A stretch of 64,000 nt of DNA, from positions 44,783 through 108,782 of the forward strand of contig CAZGPI010000002.1 of assembly GCA_964527595.1 (NCBI GenBank), in the 5' to 3' direction. The DNA is from GWF2-38-10 sp964527595. GTDB lineage: Bacteria; Babelota; Babeliae; Babelales; RVW-14. The number at the start of each line of letters is the position of its first letter. Positions within the stretch are counted from its first letter, which is position 1. The position numbers were made by a program, and so were the translations under genes. Below the pieces are notes generated by a model, which did not search any database, was not told where the DNA came from, and worked only from the letters and a program-made list of their open reading frames with translations. Of the stretch, positions 36,106 through 45,954 are shown piece after piece.

Positions 36106-36151
36106 AGATAGTTTGCTAAAATTTTTTTAAAATAACTCGGATACAAAAGTC

Positions 36152-37333
36152 ATGCTTGACCGCAATAAGCTCGTTTATCTTTTAGATCAAATTTCATCAC
36201 AACTTTTTTCAAATAAAGAAACAGATCAAAATGCTTTGGCGGGCGCAATCTGGCAATCAATTGCCAAAGACCCAGCCTTTGCCGATCGCGTAACCGATAG
36301 CGAAAGTTCCTTTTTGTTGCCGCGTTGGCAGGGCAACTTATCGGATGTATTTGAGGCACCTGTTCCTTTGGCTGAGTACACCGTTTTGGGTGTTGATGGG
36401 TCACAGGTTTATCCAGAGCGGCACCTCGCAGGCGTTGGCTGTTTTGTGGTTAATACAGGCGGTTGCTTGTTGCGTTATGGGGCAACGAGCTCGGTTGAAT
36501 TTTTTTCAGCGCCACAAGTATTTACTCCAGAAAAGCTTACCGAAGATTTTGGCCATTTTTCGACCGATATGGTCGACTTAAAAAGAGAAGCGTGTGAATT
36601 TGAAACCGCATTTGATAAATCAATCCAGATTCTTAGTCAGTGGCCGACAATTGTTTCCGTTGGGCAACGACGCCCATTTGTTTTTTTGTTCGATGGTAGT
36701 TTGATTTTTTGGCATTTAGAGGGTAAACCGCAGGATGTGCGTGATGCCTTTTTGCGGGTTTATCTTGATTACTTACAGAAGTTTTACGATAAAGCTATTG
36801 TTATGGCTGGGTACATAAGTATGCCAAAAAGTAGGGAGCTGGTAAATTTGACGCGGATCGGGTTGTGTCGTTTTGATAAGGCAAATTGTATTCCGTGCCA
36901 TAGTGCTTTTACCGATTTTCCGTGTAAGGCCGTTGACCAGGTCTTGGACACCCAGTTATGCAAAATGTTTTTACCCAAGTTTGGGCGGACGACCATTTTT
37001 TATAGTACGTCAAATATTGTTGAGCATTATCCTCAACATCTTAAACCGGCCTTTTTTTATCTTGATGTTGGCAGTGAAGTAGTGCGCATCGAAATTCCAG
37101 CATGGGTTGCTAATGATCCTTCGGCGATTGATTTGGTCTGCGCCGTTGCTCTTGATCAGGCCAATAAGGGGCGTGGATATCCGGTTGCCCTTGCCGAATC
37201 TCACGAGCAAGCTGTTATTCGTGGTGCCGATCGTGACTTTTTTTACCATGTTATGAGTAAACGCAGCCTTGAGCATCAGCGCCGCATTGTCATGTCGCCT
37301 AAAAGTATCAAGAAAAAAGGCATTGGAATTTGA
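36152..37333 (+). CDS. NurA-domain nuclease
   Basis: 393 residues. VLGVDGSQVYPER (Asp82) and FLFDGSLIFW are the paired Asp-Gly-Ser motifs of NurA. GYISMPKSRELVN is the family's central signature. The C-terminal ALAESHEQAVIRGADRDFFY carries the catalytic His and Arg/Asp. NurA is a 5'-3' exonuclease/endonuclease that acts with the HerA hexameric helicase in DNA end resection. No HerA gene is in this window. The ribosome-binding site is weak; palindromic element copy D lies 46 bases upstream of ATG 36152. Confidence 0.85.
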   Translation: MLDRNKLVYLLDQISSQLFSNKETDQNALAGAIWQSIAKDPAFADRVTDSESSFLLPRWQGNLSDVFEAPVPLAEYTVLGVDGSQVYPERHLAGVGCFVVNTGGCLLRYGATSSVEFFSAPQVFTPEKLTEDFGHFSTDMVDLKREACEFETAFDKSIQILSQWPTIVSVGQRRPFVFLFDGSLIFWHLEGKPQDVRDAFLRVYLDYLQKFYDKAIVMAGYISMPKSRELVNLTRIGLCRFDKANCIPCHSAFTDFPCKAVDQVLDTQLCKMFLPKFGRTTIFYSTSNIVEHYPQHLKPAFFYLDVGSEVVRIEIPAWVANDPSAIDLVCAVALDQANKGRGYPVALAESHEQAVIRGADRDFFYHVMSKRSLEHQRRIVMSPKSIKKKGIGI

Positions 37334-37435
37334 ATACATAACGATTCTTTTGGGTAAATTTGCAAAATTTACAAATCATTTGATATCTTAAATTTGTCAT
37401 TTTTACAATTTGGGCTATTAAGGAGTCGGGGTGTT

Positions 37436-39937
37436 ATGATGAAAAAAGTGCTAACGTTATTCTTTTTTGTTTTAAGCTTTTCTTTATTTGGCATGTACGG
37501 TGCTTACCAATTAAGTCCACCAGGATCTCCGCAAAGGGATGGTCATAGGGATCGTGGCACGAAGCGTGCTCTTTCTGGCAATGGAGCAGCTTTCGAAAAT
37601 CTAAAGAGAGCAAGAACAGATGGGGAATCTTTTTCTCCAGGCCGTCCCCCTTTATTTCCAAGCGCTGCTGTGTTAGCTCCTTCGCAAGCGGTTATCGATG
37701 CACGTAAAAGTTTGGAGAAATTTCTTACTCTATTGGGGGCTAAGGATAAGTTTGCCGAAATTTCACCCCAAATAAAAGATATTGACGGAGCGATTCCACA
37801 AATTACAAATTTAGATGAAATATTCAAAAAACATATTCGGAACGGATTTTTAAATGGTGATTTAAGTATACCTGTTACCGATAGGCTGCTTACCTTTAAG
37901 ATTGCTGATTCAGATGGAACTGGTGCTGCCGCCGAACCTGTTGAAGCTAAGTCAGATATCGAGGTTTCTGGTGGTAGCCTTGGTGGTTCGCCGGCTCGCC
38001 CACCAAGGACAATTGTGCCGCAGACTACGCCGAGTACTCAGAGGATTGCTTTACTTGAACTTGGCCCATTATTGCATCGACTTATCGGTTCTATTTTACT
38101 TGCTCCTGTTGGAAGTATTGATGAAGAATTGAGACAATTTGTTGCCGCCAGTTTCTTAATAGATCCACGCACATTTAAAATTTCTACAAGGCCCCACTCA
38201 CCTAGCTCTGATCCGGTTGTCACATATCCAATATTAACTAATCTTATTACTGCGTATCATACGCATATGCAAGATGCGGTTAGTGGATTGTCTTCTTTTG
38301 TTACATCTATTGATAAGAACGCGTTTATTGAAGAAATAGATAAACACGATTTAGTAACTTGGCTTCATTTTGAGCCGGGAAACATTGAGCGTTTGGCCGC
38401 TCATATTCGCCATCTTATTTTTAATCTTCATTGTTACCGGTCGGCTTTGCCTGATCCTTATTTAGCTAATCAAACTGATATTTTTTATCGTGATGCTATT
38501 AGATTGTATAAAAACATTGAAGCTTATATTGAAACTGCATTAACAGAACTTCGATCAGAGGGTTTGCTAGAAGCAAGAGGGACTTTGTTAAGAAATACAT
38601 TAACAAGAGCATATGAACGCATCCTTGATTTTAAACATCTTATGGTGATATCTGAAAAGGTAGAAGAACGAGCCGTTGCTGGTGCCGTTAGTGATGTTGA
38701 AGTTGTTTCGTTTGCATATAAAAAATTGTTGATTTTGGCTAAGGCTATTGAAATTAGCCTTGGGATTGTTGCTAAGGCGGATTATCCTAGTCTAAATTTT
38801 GATAACATGGTCTTTGTAAAAGATGCGCACGGTTATCAAGTAACGATTGAAAAAGGATCGCAATCATCAGCGTCTGGTGGCCATTTTGGGTTACCTGGGT
38901 TGGATAAAACGTCTTTTCCTGTTTATAAGGCGCTAGATCTTTGTGAATTGCCAAGCGTGATGGCAACGTTGTCAGAAAAACATCTAACTGTTAAAGCGTT
39001 TAAAGAATTGTATAAACAAGAAAGCACCGGAATTATATTGGGTGATTGGATAATTCATGATAAAGAAAAAGGAGCGGATGAAGATCCAAAATCGTCGAAT
39101 CTTTTTCCAGAGTGTTATAGAGAGAACTACCTAAATTATGTGGGAATCTTAAATCGGGCGATTAATGACTCTGGATTTGCTGCAAGTGAGAACATTATTG
39201 TTTATACAAAACAACAAAAGAGAAAGCTTGGTGATCCTGAGTATGGTCTATTGATGACATGTACTCACAAAAAGAATGATGTTTTTTTGATTAAACATCG
39301 GCATAATTTATCGTGTAAAAGCGAATTGTCGCAAGCAGCTGAAAAGCCCTGTGCTTACCATGAGAGCTTTATGTATGTAACGGTTTTTCGCCATGTTGAT
39401 GAATATACTATTAATCTTGGTGGGGCGGCGGCGCCATTTAGGGTTACGACAATACATTCGGTATTTCCTATGGTTATCTTTGAGAAGGATGAGGTTATGG
39501 CTGATCGATTTACCATCAATATGTTGGTGAATGCGAAAGAGGTTGCCATGAATGCTATTAATGCTGAAATAGAAAGAGTGGAAGCTCCGCTACCAGGAGA
39601 AAGCCCAAAAAAGCGTAATGCGGCAAAAGCACTTAGCCCTACAAGGTTTACACGAGAAGAATGGGCGGCCAAGAGAAAGGAAGATATTCCATTAATTGAA
39701 GCCCAAAAAAAATACGAAGAGCTCGTTGCTAGACGAAAACAAGCCATTGAAAACGCAAAAGCGGAAAAGAAACGGATAGAGGATCTGCCATTTACATATG
39801 AACCACTGGAAATAATGGCGGCAGAAATCAGAGCAAAGCTTGCTAGTCCAAGAGGAGATTTTTATGATGGGCGTTCTGGCAATTGCCGGTTAATAGAAAT
39901 AGCACCACATGTTTTTGTTAGGGTCTTATTGTTATAG
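37436..39937 (+). CDS. large exported protein of unknown function
   Basis: About 833 residues from ATG 37436 (AAGGAG ten bases upstream; the next codon is also ATG). A signal peptide (MMKKVLTLFFFVLSFSLFGM) is followed by a Pro/Ser/Arg-rich segment with two basic patches (KRAL near 44, KRAR near 56). A long helical region follows, then a more compact domain from about 470, and a charged coiled coil (AEIRAKL and preceding Lys/Glu-rich helices) near the end. No family is recognised. The basic patches after the signal resemble nuclear localisation motifs, which is suggestive only. It converges on hisS with a 9-base gap. Confidence 0.75.
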   Translation: MMKKVLTLFFFVLSFSLFGMYGAYQLSPPGSPQRDGHRDRGTKRALSGNGAAFENLKRARTDGESFSPGRPPLFPSAAVLAPSQAVIDARKSLEKFLTLLGAKDKFAEISPQIKDIDGAIPQITNLDEIFKKHIRNGFLNGDLSIPVTDRLLTFKIADSDGTGAAAEPVEAKSDIEVSGGSLGGSPARPPRTIVPQTTPSTQRIALLELGPLLHRLIGSILLAPVGSIDEELRQFVAASFLIDPRTFKISTRPHSPSSDPVVTYPILTNLITAYHTHMQDAVSGLSSFVTSIDKNAFIEEIDKHDLVTWLHFEPGNIERLAAHIRHLIFNLHCYRSALPDPYLANQTDIFYRDAIRLYKNIEAYIETALTELRSEGLLEARGTLLRNTLTRAYERILDFKHLMVISEKVEERAVAGAVSDVEVVSFAYKKLLILAKAIEISLGIVAKADYPSLNFDNMVFVKDAHGYQVTIEKGSQSSASGGHFGLPGLDKTSFPVYKALDLCELPSVMATLSEKHLTVKAFKELYKQESTGIILGDWIIHDKEKGADEDPKSSNLFPECYRENYLNYVGILNRAINDSGFAASENIIVYTKQQKRKLGDPEYGLLMTCTHKKNDVFLIKHRHNLSCKSELSQAAEKPCAYHESFMYVTVFRHVDEYTINLGGAAAPFRVTTIHSVFPMVIFEKDEVMADRFTINMLVNAKEVAMNAINAEIERVEAPLPGESPKKRNAAKALSPTRFTREEWAAKRKEDIPLIEAQKKYEELVARRKQAIENAKAEKKRIEDLPFTYEPLEIMAAEIRAKLASPRGDFYDGRSGNCRLIEIAPHVFVRVLLL

Positions 39938-39946
39938 TAAAATTAA

Positions 39947-41257
39947 TTAGGCCGTGATGCTTTGTACCAAGGCGTTGCGGCCTACCGTTTTTTGCTCGCC
40001 GGTTTTCATATCCTTAACCGTATATTTGTCCGCTTTTATCTCATCCTCACCAACCAAAATAACAAACCCGATTCCCAATTTATTGGCGTAATCGAGTTTT
40101 TTCTTCATTTTTCCGGTTTCCAAATAGACTTCCGTATTAATGCCAGCGGTGCGTAATTGGGTGGCAATTTCTAGTGGAATGGTTAGGTTTTCGACCAATG
40201 GAACAACCAATACTTTCGTTGTGGTGCCAATAGCTGAATTAATAATGTTGTGTTCTTTAAGTTGTGAAAAGAGGCGGGTTAGGCCAATCGAAATGCCAAC
40301 GCCGGGTAATTTTTTGTTACAAAATGATTCGGCTAAATTATCATAACGGCCACCTGAGCAAACCGATCCAATTTGGGGGAGGGAATTTAACATTGTTTCA
40401 TAAACGGTACCGGTATAGTAATCAAGGCCGCGAGCAATTGAAAGATCAAGCTCATAGTTTGTTGCCGGAATACCAAGTTCTTCAAGATGCTTGGTAACGG
40501 TTGTCAGTTCCTGTATTCCCAGAGCAAAAAGGTCATTGGTTATATTGAGATTATTGAGTGCATTAAGGACAGCGGTTGATGAACCCCTAAGCGCGACCAA
40601 TGTTAAAATTTGTTCAATAGTTTTGGCTGCGATGCCTATAATTTCAAGTTCAGCGACTACTTTATCGCGACCAATTTTTTCAAGTTTATCAATAATGCGC
40701 AATATCGGGGTCATTTGATCACCAACGCCAAGGCCTGCAAAAAAGCCATTAAGGATCTTGCGGTTATTGATGCGAATGGTAAATTCGCCGACGTTTAGCG
40801 CCGTAAAGGTAGCGTTAATGACGCTCAAAATTTCAGCATCATTGATCAAATTAAGTTGTTCATTGCCGATAATGTCGATATCGCATTGATAAAATTCACG
40901 GTAACGGCCCTTTTGTGCTCGTTCGCCACGATATACTTTGCCTATGTGGTAGCGGCGAAAAGGGAAGGCAAGTTCATTCATGTGTTCGCTGACGTAGCGC
41001 GCAAGAGGAACCGTTAAATCAAAACGGAGGGCTTGAGGGGTATCGCCTTTATCGATGCGATAAATTTGTTTATCTGTTTCTTCGCCGGCATTGGCAAATA
41101 ATACTTCAGCGCGCTCAATAACGGGCGTATCGAGTGGTATGAAGCCAAATCGTTCATAGGTTGTACGAATGGTATCGAGCATTTTGTTAAAAATAAGTTG
41201 ATCTGCGGGGAGTAATTCCATGAAGCCGGACATAACCTGCGTATTGATCTTAGTCAT
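39947..41257 (-). CDS. hisS: histidyl-tRNA synthetase
   Basis: 436 residues. Class II motif 2 (RRYHIGKVYRGERAQKGRYR) and the histidine-binding motif SIARGLDYYTGTVYE are intact, as is CSGGRYDNL. The C-terminal anticodon-binding domain contains VVPLVENLTIPLEIATQLR and GEDEIKADKYTVKDM. It charges tRNA-His. AAGGAT precedes ATG 41257. It follows ychF on the same strand, with palindromic element copy E between them. A degenerate paralogue is at 8007-8876. Confidence 0.97.
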   Translation of the reverse strand: MTKINTQVMSGFMELLPADQLIFNKMLDTIRTTYERFGFIPLDTPVIERAEVLFANAGEETDKQIYRIDKGDTPQALRFDLTVPLARYVSEHMNELAFPFRRYHIGKVYRGERAQKGRYREFYQCDIDIIGNEQLNLINDAEILSVINATFTALNVGEFTIRINNRKILNGFFAGLGVGDQMTPILRIIDKLEKIGRDKVVAELEIIGIAAKTIEQILTLVALRGSSTAVLNALNNLNITNDLFALGIQELTTVTKHLEELGIPATNYELDLSIARGLDYYTGTVYETMLNSLPQIGSVCSGGRYDNLAESFCNKKLPGVGISIGLTRLFSQLKEHNIINSAIGTTTKVLVVPLVENLTIPLEIATQLRTAGINTEVYLETGKMKKKLDYANKLGIGFVILVGEDEIKADKYTVKDMKTGEQKTVGRNALVQSITA

Positions 41258-41285
41258 GGTAGATCCTTAAGGCTTTTGTTAATTA

Positions 41286-41312
41286 GGGAGGTGCGGGAGG
41301 GAACGGCCCGCA
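41286..41312 (+). repeat. palindromic element copy E, between ychF and hisS
   Basis: GGGAGG, stem TGCGGG, loop AGGGAACGG, stem CCCGCA. Compared with copies B, C and F, stem position 4 changes from A-T to G-C on both sides, a full compensatory pair. Confidence 0.9.
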
Positions 41313-41325
41313 TACCAATTTTTAC

Positions 41326-42447
41326 TCATACATTAAAACGTATATTCAAGAGATCGCCGTCTTGAACGATATATTCTTTGCCTTCAATGCGGAGCTTACC
41401 TTGGGCTTTGAGTTGTTGCTCGCTACCGGCTGCAAAAATATCTTCGCAGTTATAAACTTCGGCACAAATAAAACCACGTTCAAGATCTGAGTGAATTTCG
41501 CCAGCGGCTCGAGGGCACTTGGTGCCGGAATGAATACTCCAAGCATGAGCCTCTTTTGGCCCGCAAGTGAAGTAGGATATAAGTCCGAGATTTGTGTATG
41601 CTTTGGCGATAATATTGTCTAATCCCTTTTCGGTGATATCAAGCGATTCCATCATTTCGGCCGCATCGGTCTCGCTCATTTGAGCTAATTCGGATTCGAT
41701 TTTGGCCGAAACCGGAATGACTTTATCTTTGCCAAAACGTTCGATGAGGCTTTGGTAATGTGGATTAGCTAGGTAATTGCTACCCGAATAATCGTCTTCT
41801 GATAAATTTGCGATGATAAGATAATTTTTTCCAGAAAGGAGAGGGATGATTTGGGTTCCGGCCGCCTTTGCTTGAGTAACAAGTGCTTGAACTTTAAGTA
41901 TATCACCAGCATTTAAAGCTGCTTTAACGGCAACCAAAAAAGCTTTTTCCGCTTCTTGATCTTTAATTTGTTGTGCTGTGTTGCCATGCTTTTTCATAGT
42001 TGCGCCTAATCGTTCGTCACGTTTTATGACCGATTCAAGGTCTTTAAGCATAAGCTCGGCGCAGATGGTTTCAAAGTCATCGATAGGGTTAATTGAGTTA
42101 TGAACGTGGGTGACGTTTGGGTCTTCGAAACAACGCAGGACGTTGAGTATAAGGTCAACTTCCATGATGTGTGATAGAAACTGATTTCCTAGACCCTCTC
42201 CCTCTGCTGCCCCCTTAACCAATCCGGCAATATCGACAAATTTGACGACGGTTGGAATTGTTTTTCCTGATTTAAAGATTTTGGCAAGGCGATCAAGGCG
42301 TTCATCAGGTACGTTGGTAATCGCAATGTTTGGATCGACCGTACAGAAAGGATAATTTTCTGCTGGGATGCTTGAATTGGTAAGTGCATTAAAGAGTGTT
42401 GATTTTCCTACGTTTGGAAGTCCAACGAGTCCTGCTTGAATTGCCAT
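41326..42447 (-). CDS. ychF: redox-regulated ATPase/GTPase YchF (Obg-like)
   Basis: 373 residues. P-loop GLPNVGKST (9-17), ENYPFCTVDPN (switch I, typical YchF), DIAGLVKGAAEGEGLGNQFL (G3 region) and a C-terminal TGS-like domain ending EYIVQDGDLLNIRFNV. YchF binds ATP in preference to GTP and associates with ribosomes. It is the first gene of ychF-hisS. A divergent copy of the palindromic element lies about 30 bases upstream. Confidence 0.96.
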   Translation of the reverse strand: MAIQAGLVGLPNVGKSTLFNALTNSSIPAENYPFCTVDPNIAITNVPDERLDRLAKIFKSGKTIPTVVKFVDIAGLVKGAAEGEGLGNQFLSHIMEVDLILNVLRCFEDPNVTHVHNSINPIDDFETICAELMLKDLESVIKRDERLGATMKKHGNTAQQIKDQEAEKAFLVAVKAALNAGDILKVQALVTQAKAAGTQIIPLLSGKNYLIIANLSEDDYSGSNYLANPHYQSLIERFGKDKVIPVSAKIESELAQMSETDAAEMMESLDITEKGLDNIIAKAYTNLGLISYFTCGPKEAHAWSIHSGTKCPRAAGEIHSDLERGFICAEVYNCEDIFAAGSEQQLKAQGKLRIEGKEYIVQDGDLLNIRFNV

Positions 42448-42477
42448 GTAAACCTTTCGATATTTCTCAGTTTCTTA

Positions 42478-42505
42478 GGGGGATGCCAAGGGGGAACTCC
42501 TTGGC
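42478..42505 (+). repeat. divergent palindromic element copy G, upstream of ychF
   Basis: GGGGGAT, then stem GCCAAGG, loop GGGAACT, stem CCTTGGC. The stem sequence differs from the other copies but pairs perfectly over seven bases, while the purine-rich 5' flank and GGGAAC in the loop are kept. Confidence 0.65.
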
Positions 42506-42565
42506 GATAACAATTATGTTCCACGCCCTAATCCTAGCAGGTAACGCAAATTTTGTCACTTTTCG

Positions 42566-43816
42566 CTATTGGTAATTTTCTGGGTGCATCGCATGCAAGT
42601 CACGATCAATTTGGGGGTAATCGTGAAGTTGCTCAATGGAACAAGCACGAAAGTGTTCAAGATCCCTTTGGTCGAGCAATGTTTCATACTCTTCATCGGC
42701 TGGCATTAAGCCTTTTTTAACCAAGGTTAAATAGGCAACGGCGTGGCATTGGCAGCTGATCGTATTGATACCGGCCTTTTCAGCGCCAATAAGATTTCTA
42801 GGGGAATCATCGATGAATGTGCATCGCGGGGCAAATGCTTTCAATCCTGGGCATGTTAATTCAATTGAGGAAATTAATTGAATTAATTGATTTCGGTGTC
42901 TTGTTATTTCGGCTACAAGTTCTTTTCCTCGCATCTTATTTAAAGCAATTTTTTCATGTAGTCGGCCGAGAACTATTCCGTACATAAAGTCATCAACGAG
43001 ATCGGGTGTTTCGCGAAGACTTTTAAGGTGTTCTGTTGCATGAGCTAAATTGTCGTCGCACTCAAATTTTTCTTGGAGGCTTTTAAGGAGGTTGTTTTTT
43101 ATTTGAATACACTGAGCTTTTGCTTCGAATGGGACGCTTGGGCAATTTAATGTTAAAAAATATTTGTAACACAAGACATCAGGTTTACCAAGACCAAGGC
43201 AGCAAGAATACCCCTCGCTCAGCACAAACCCGAGGGCTTTCATTTTTCTAGCTTCTGCAAAAATATCAGGATATTGATAGCTACTGGTTTCATTCACGCG
43301 AGGGAAATATTCTGGGTTGTCTATACCTGCAATACAGTACGTTGAGATGTTTGAAAGCATGAGGAGTGCATATCCTAGGGACTTGAGTCTTGTGAAAATT
43401 TCCATACCGGCTCGTATTGGTTTGACCCAGTTGCCGATTTCGCCAATATAACTTACCACAGCATCATAATCCTGTCCCTTTTCTGCCGCTTCTTGGGCAA
43501 CTTGTTCCTTGGTGGCTACTCCCAAGTCCATGTCATACCAGGTTCTAGCACACATCGTTGCTTCAGCTTTAAATCGAGGGCTGGCTGGTGTTGGTACCTC
43601 AAGGTCGGCTTTTGCCTTATCTACGCAAAATAAAACCCCAAAAAAATCAAATATGATTATGGGCGAATCGAGAGAGGCTTCTTTTTCTGGTCGTTCTAAT
43701 AAATCAAAATCATTAGAAGAAAAAGAATTTTCCATCGCTGGGCAAGTTATAGGTGTTATAGTAAAAAGAAGAAAAAGTGAAAGTGTTGTGCCGAGAAAAA
43801 GCTTTTGAAACTTCAT
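42566..43816 (-). CDS. exported HAD-superfamily protein, copy 1
   Basis: 416 residues with a signal peptide (MKFQKLFLGTTLSLFLLFTI, cleavage near CPA). After it, IIIFDFFGVLF is HAD motif I with the nucleophile Asp, but with Phe where many HADs have a second Asp, as in the YihX-like branch. LLMLSNIS supplies motif II Ser, and CTFIDDSPRNLIGAEKAGI is motif IV, so the core is retained. About 130 residues of helical cap sit between. HAD enzymes are usually cytoplasmic phosphatases; an exported one is unusual. A weak promoter (TTGAAA, 17 bases, GATAAG) may lie upstream on the minus strand. Confidence 0.78.
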   Translation of the reverse strand: MKFQKLFLGTTLSLFLLFTITPITCPAMENSFSSNDFDLLERPEKEASLDSPIIIFDFFGVLFCVDKAKADLEVPTPASPRFKAEATMCARTWYDMDLGVATKEQVAQEAAEKGQDYDAVVSYIGEIGNWVKPIRAGMEIFTRLKSLGYALLMLSNISTYCIAGIDNPEYFPRVNETSSYQYPDIFAEARKMKALGFVLSEGYSCCLGLGKPDVLCYKYFLTLNCPSVPFEAKAQCIQIKNNLLKSLQEKFECDDNLAHATEHLKSLRETPDLVDDFMYGIVLGRLHEKIALNKMRGKELVAEITRHRNQLIQLISSIELTCPGLKAFAPRCTFIDDSPRNLIGAEKAGINTISCQCHAVAYLTLVKKGLMPADEEYETLLDQRDLEHFRACSIEQLHDYPQIDRDLHAMHPENYQ

Positions 43817-43948
43817 ATAAATCCTTTAATTTATTTTTTAATTATGTTCAAATTATGCTCAAGCTTATCATGAGGTGATGAATTATTTTCAACAAAAAGA
43901 GAAGTGGGTGCTTTTTGCCTTTAAAACCAGGCGTTTTTCAGGCTGTAC

Positions 43949-43977
43949 TTGTGTCTTATTTATGGTTTTATTATACT
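43949..43977 (+). promoter_or_regulatory. promoter for miaB
   Basis: TTGTGT (43949-43954), 17 bases, TATACT (43972-43977), about 60 bases upstream of the GTG start. Confidence 0.55.
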
Positions 43978-44037
43978 AAAAAACAGTTGCACCTTGTGAA
44001 TGTTACCCGCTTGTATAGCATTTTTTAGGAATTTATT

Positions 44038-45486
44038 GTGGTTTCATTTTTTATTAAGACATATGGATGTCAGGCAAATGTTGCCGATTCAGAGGGGCTT
44101 ACCCGTTATTTACTTGATCTTGAATGTGAGCAAGTTGATAAGGCAAGTTCGGCCGATTTAATTCTTATAAATACGTGCGCAATTCGCGATAAAGCTGAGC
44201 AGAAGCTTTATTCATATATTGGTGAATTAGCTCCATTAAAGAAAATGAAGCCATATCTAAAGATTGGCATTATTGGTTGTGTTGCTAGTTATCGTAAGCT
44301 AGAAATTTATCAATCGTTTGACCATATCTCATTTGTTTATGGTGCGCGAGACGAAATGCAAACATTGCAGGTATACCTTGCCGATGCCATTGAAAAAATA
44401 AGTACGCTTAAACAGCTTCATGCAGAAGATCCTCAGGCGGACATTGGAAGTAAAAACAGGCAAGATCGAGATCTGAAAAAATTTGTTGAGTTCCGGCCAT
44501 TGCTTAAGGCGTCAAAAATTACAAAGGCATTGTCGGTAAACATCAGTGAATTTAATCTGAAAAAGCATGCAGCTGAAGGGGTTGCTCCTTCTGGCGTTGC
44601 GTGTGAGGTTAAGCGCTCATTTATCAATATTATGACCGGGTGCAATAAATATTGTTCGTATTGCATTGTGCCATTCACTCGTGGTTGTGAAGTCAGTTAT
44701 GCTATGAGTGAGATTCTTGCTGCGGTTACCAGGGACGTGGCTATGGGCTCACGTGAAGTGACGCTTATAGGCCAAAACGTTAATTCATATATAGATCCAG
44801 AAACGGGTGCACGGTTTCCTGAATTGCTTGAGCGTGTTGCCAAGATACCGGGTACGTTTTGGATTCGGTACATGAGTCCTCATCCACAAGATATGACTAA
44901 GGACCTTTTTGATGTGATGGCCGCTTATCGTCCAAAAATAACCGCATTTCTTCATTTTCCAATGCAATCAGGGTGTGATAAAATTTTACAATCGATGAAT
45001 CGCAATTATACGGTTCAAGAATATATAGAAAAAATTGGATGGATCAGAGAAAAGTTACCCGGAGCAACAATTTCAACAGATATTATTGTTGGATTTCCTG
45101 GCGAGACAGAGCAAGACTTTTTGGAGACAATGCGGGTAATTGAGCTCGTAAGATTTGACTTGATCTATTCGTTTGTTTATTCGCCTCGCCGTTATACAAA
45201 GGCGATTTCGATGGAAGACAATTGCTCGTTAGCTGAGAAAACGAAGCGACTTGAATTTTTGCAAAAACGGCAAATGGAGATCGCTGCAGAGGTAAATTCA
45301 CTCAATATTGGAAACAACTTTAAAGTTCTTGTTGAAAAACGCCTCGCACGTGGTAAACTTTTGTCTAGAACAGAAGGAAACATCCGAGTTCTTCTCGATG
45401 GAAGTGACGATCTTATTGGTCAATATGTGACCGTGCGGATTGAACGTGTTGGCCCAGCCAATATGACTGCAGTTATTGTTCCTTGA
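44038..45486 (+). CDS. miaB: tRNA-2-methylthio-N6-dimethylallyladenosine synthase (MiaB family)
   Basis: 482 residues from GTG 44038 (AGGA eight bases upstream). The N-terminal methylthiotransferase domain has KTYGCQANVADSE (Cys11), NTCAIRDKAEQK and GCVASY, the three cluster-binding cysteines. The radical-SAM triad is Cys202, Cys206 and Cys209 in GCNKYCSYC. A TRAM domain closes the protein. It methylthiolates A37 of tRNAs reading codons that begin with U, such as the Cys(GCA) and Leu(TAA) tRNAs encoded directly downstream. An insertion of some 50 residues between the first domain and the SAM core (about 125-190) is longer than usual. Confidence 0.92.
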   Translation: MVSFFIKTYGCQANVADSEGLTRYLLDLECEQVDKASSADLILINTCAIRDKAEQKLYSYIGELAPLKKMKPYLKIGIIGCVASYRKLEIYQSFDHISFVYGARDEMQTLQVYLADAIEKISTLKQLHAEDPQADIGSKNRQDRDLKKFVEFRPLLKASKITKALSVNISEFNLKKHAAEGVAPSGVACEVKRSFINIMTGCNKYCSYCIVPFTRGCEVSYAMSEILAAVTRDVAMGSREVTLIGQNVNSYIDPETGARFPELLERVAKIPGTFWIRYMSPHPQDMTKDLFDVMAAYRPKITAFLHFPMQSGCDKILQSMNRNYTVQEYIEKIGWIREKLPGATISTDIIVGFPGETEQDFLETMRVIELVRFDLIYSFVYSPRRYTKAISMEDNCSLAEKTKRLEFLQKRQMEIAAEVNSLNIGNNFKVLVEKRLARGKLLSRTEGNIRVLLDGSDDLIGQYVTVRIERVGPANMTAVIVP

Positions 45487-45500
45487 AAAAAATCTGAGGT

Positions 45501-45574
45501 GGCGGCATAGCCAAGTGGTAAGGCAATGGACTGCAAATCCGTGATCCCCGGTTCAAATCCGGGTGCCGCCTCCA
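45501..45574 (+). tRNA. tRNA-Cys (anticodon GCA)
   Basis: The acceptor stem GGCGGCA pairs with TGCCGCC. The anticodon loop reads CT-GCA-AA; the T arm is GGTTCAAATCC. The discriminator base is U, the identity base for tRNA-Cys, and CCA is encoded. Confidence 0.95.
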
Positions 45575-45586
45575 CATAAAATGGTT

Positions 45587-45674
45587 GCCGGGGTGGCGGA
45601 ATTGGTAGACGCAAGGGACTTAAAATCCCTCGGATGTATAATCCGTGCCGGTTCGAGTCCGGCCCTCGGCACCA
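45587..45674 (+). tRNA. tRNA-Leu (anticodon TAA)
   Basis: The acceptor GCCGGGG pairs with CCTCGGC (one G-T pair). The anticodon loop CT-TAA-AA sits on a GGGA/TCCC stem. A long variable arm (class II), T arm GGTTCGAGTCC, discriminator A and encoded CCA are present. Confidence 0.95.
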
Positions 45675-45954
45675 TATAATAAATTCTTTATGATCTCTAT
45701 TTAATTCTTATCTAAACCCACAGTTTTTATTTTTAGTAAAACTCTTGAAAAAGGGCTTCAATTTTTTTTAAATTAGTCGCTTGGTTTGAAAATGTTGCCT
45801 CGCTGTCTTGTGTTTCATGATTAATTTAATAAAGAATACTTGACAAAAGTTATTTGATGAACGATCCTGTGATAAGTGATCACTGATTGATGTTGTAGGT
45901 GGTGTTGTTAAAAATGGTTATAGTCTAACCTGCTCTTTAAAAGAGGAGATTTCC
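45675..45954. promoter_or_regulatory. 280-base upstream region of the HU gene
   Basis: Contains TTGACA at 45840-45845 without a -10 at the right distance, a TATAGT (45919-45924) that could be the -10 for the HU gene, and a perfect palindrome, AGTGATCACT, near 45876-45885 that could be an operator. No ORF is supported. Confidence 0.35.
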
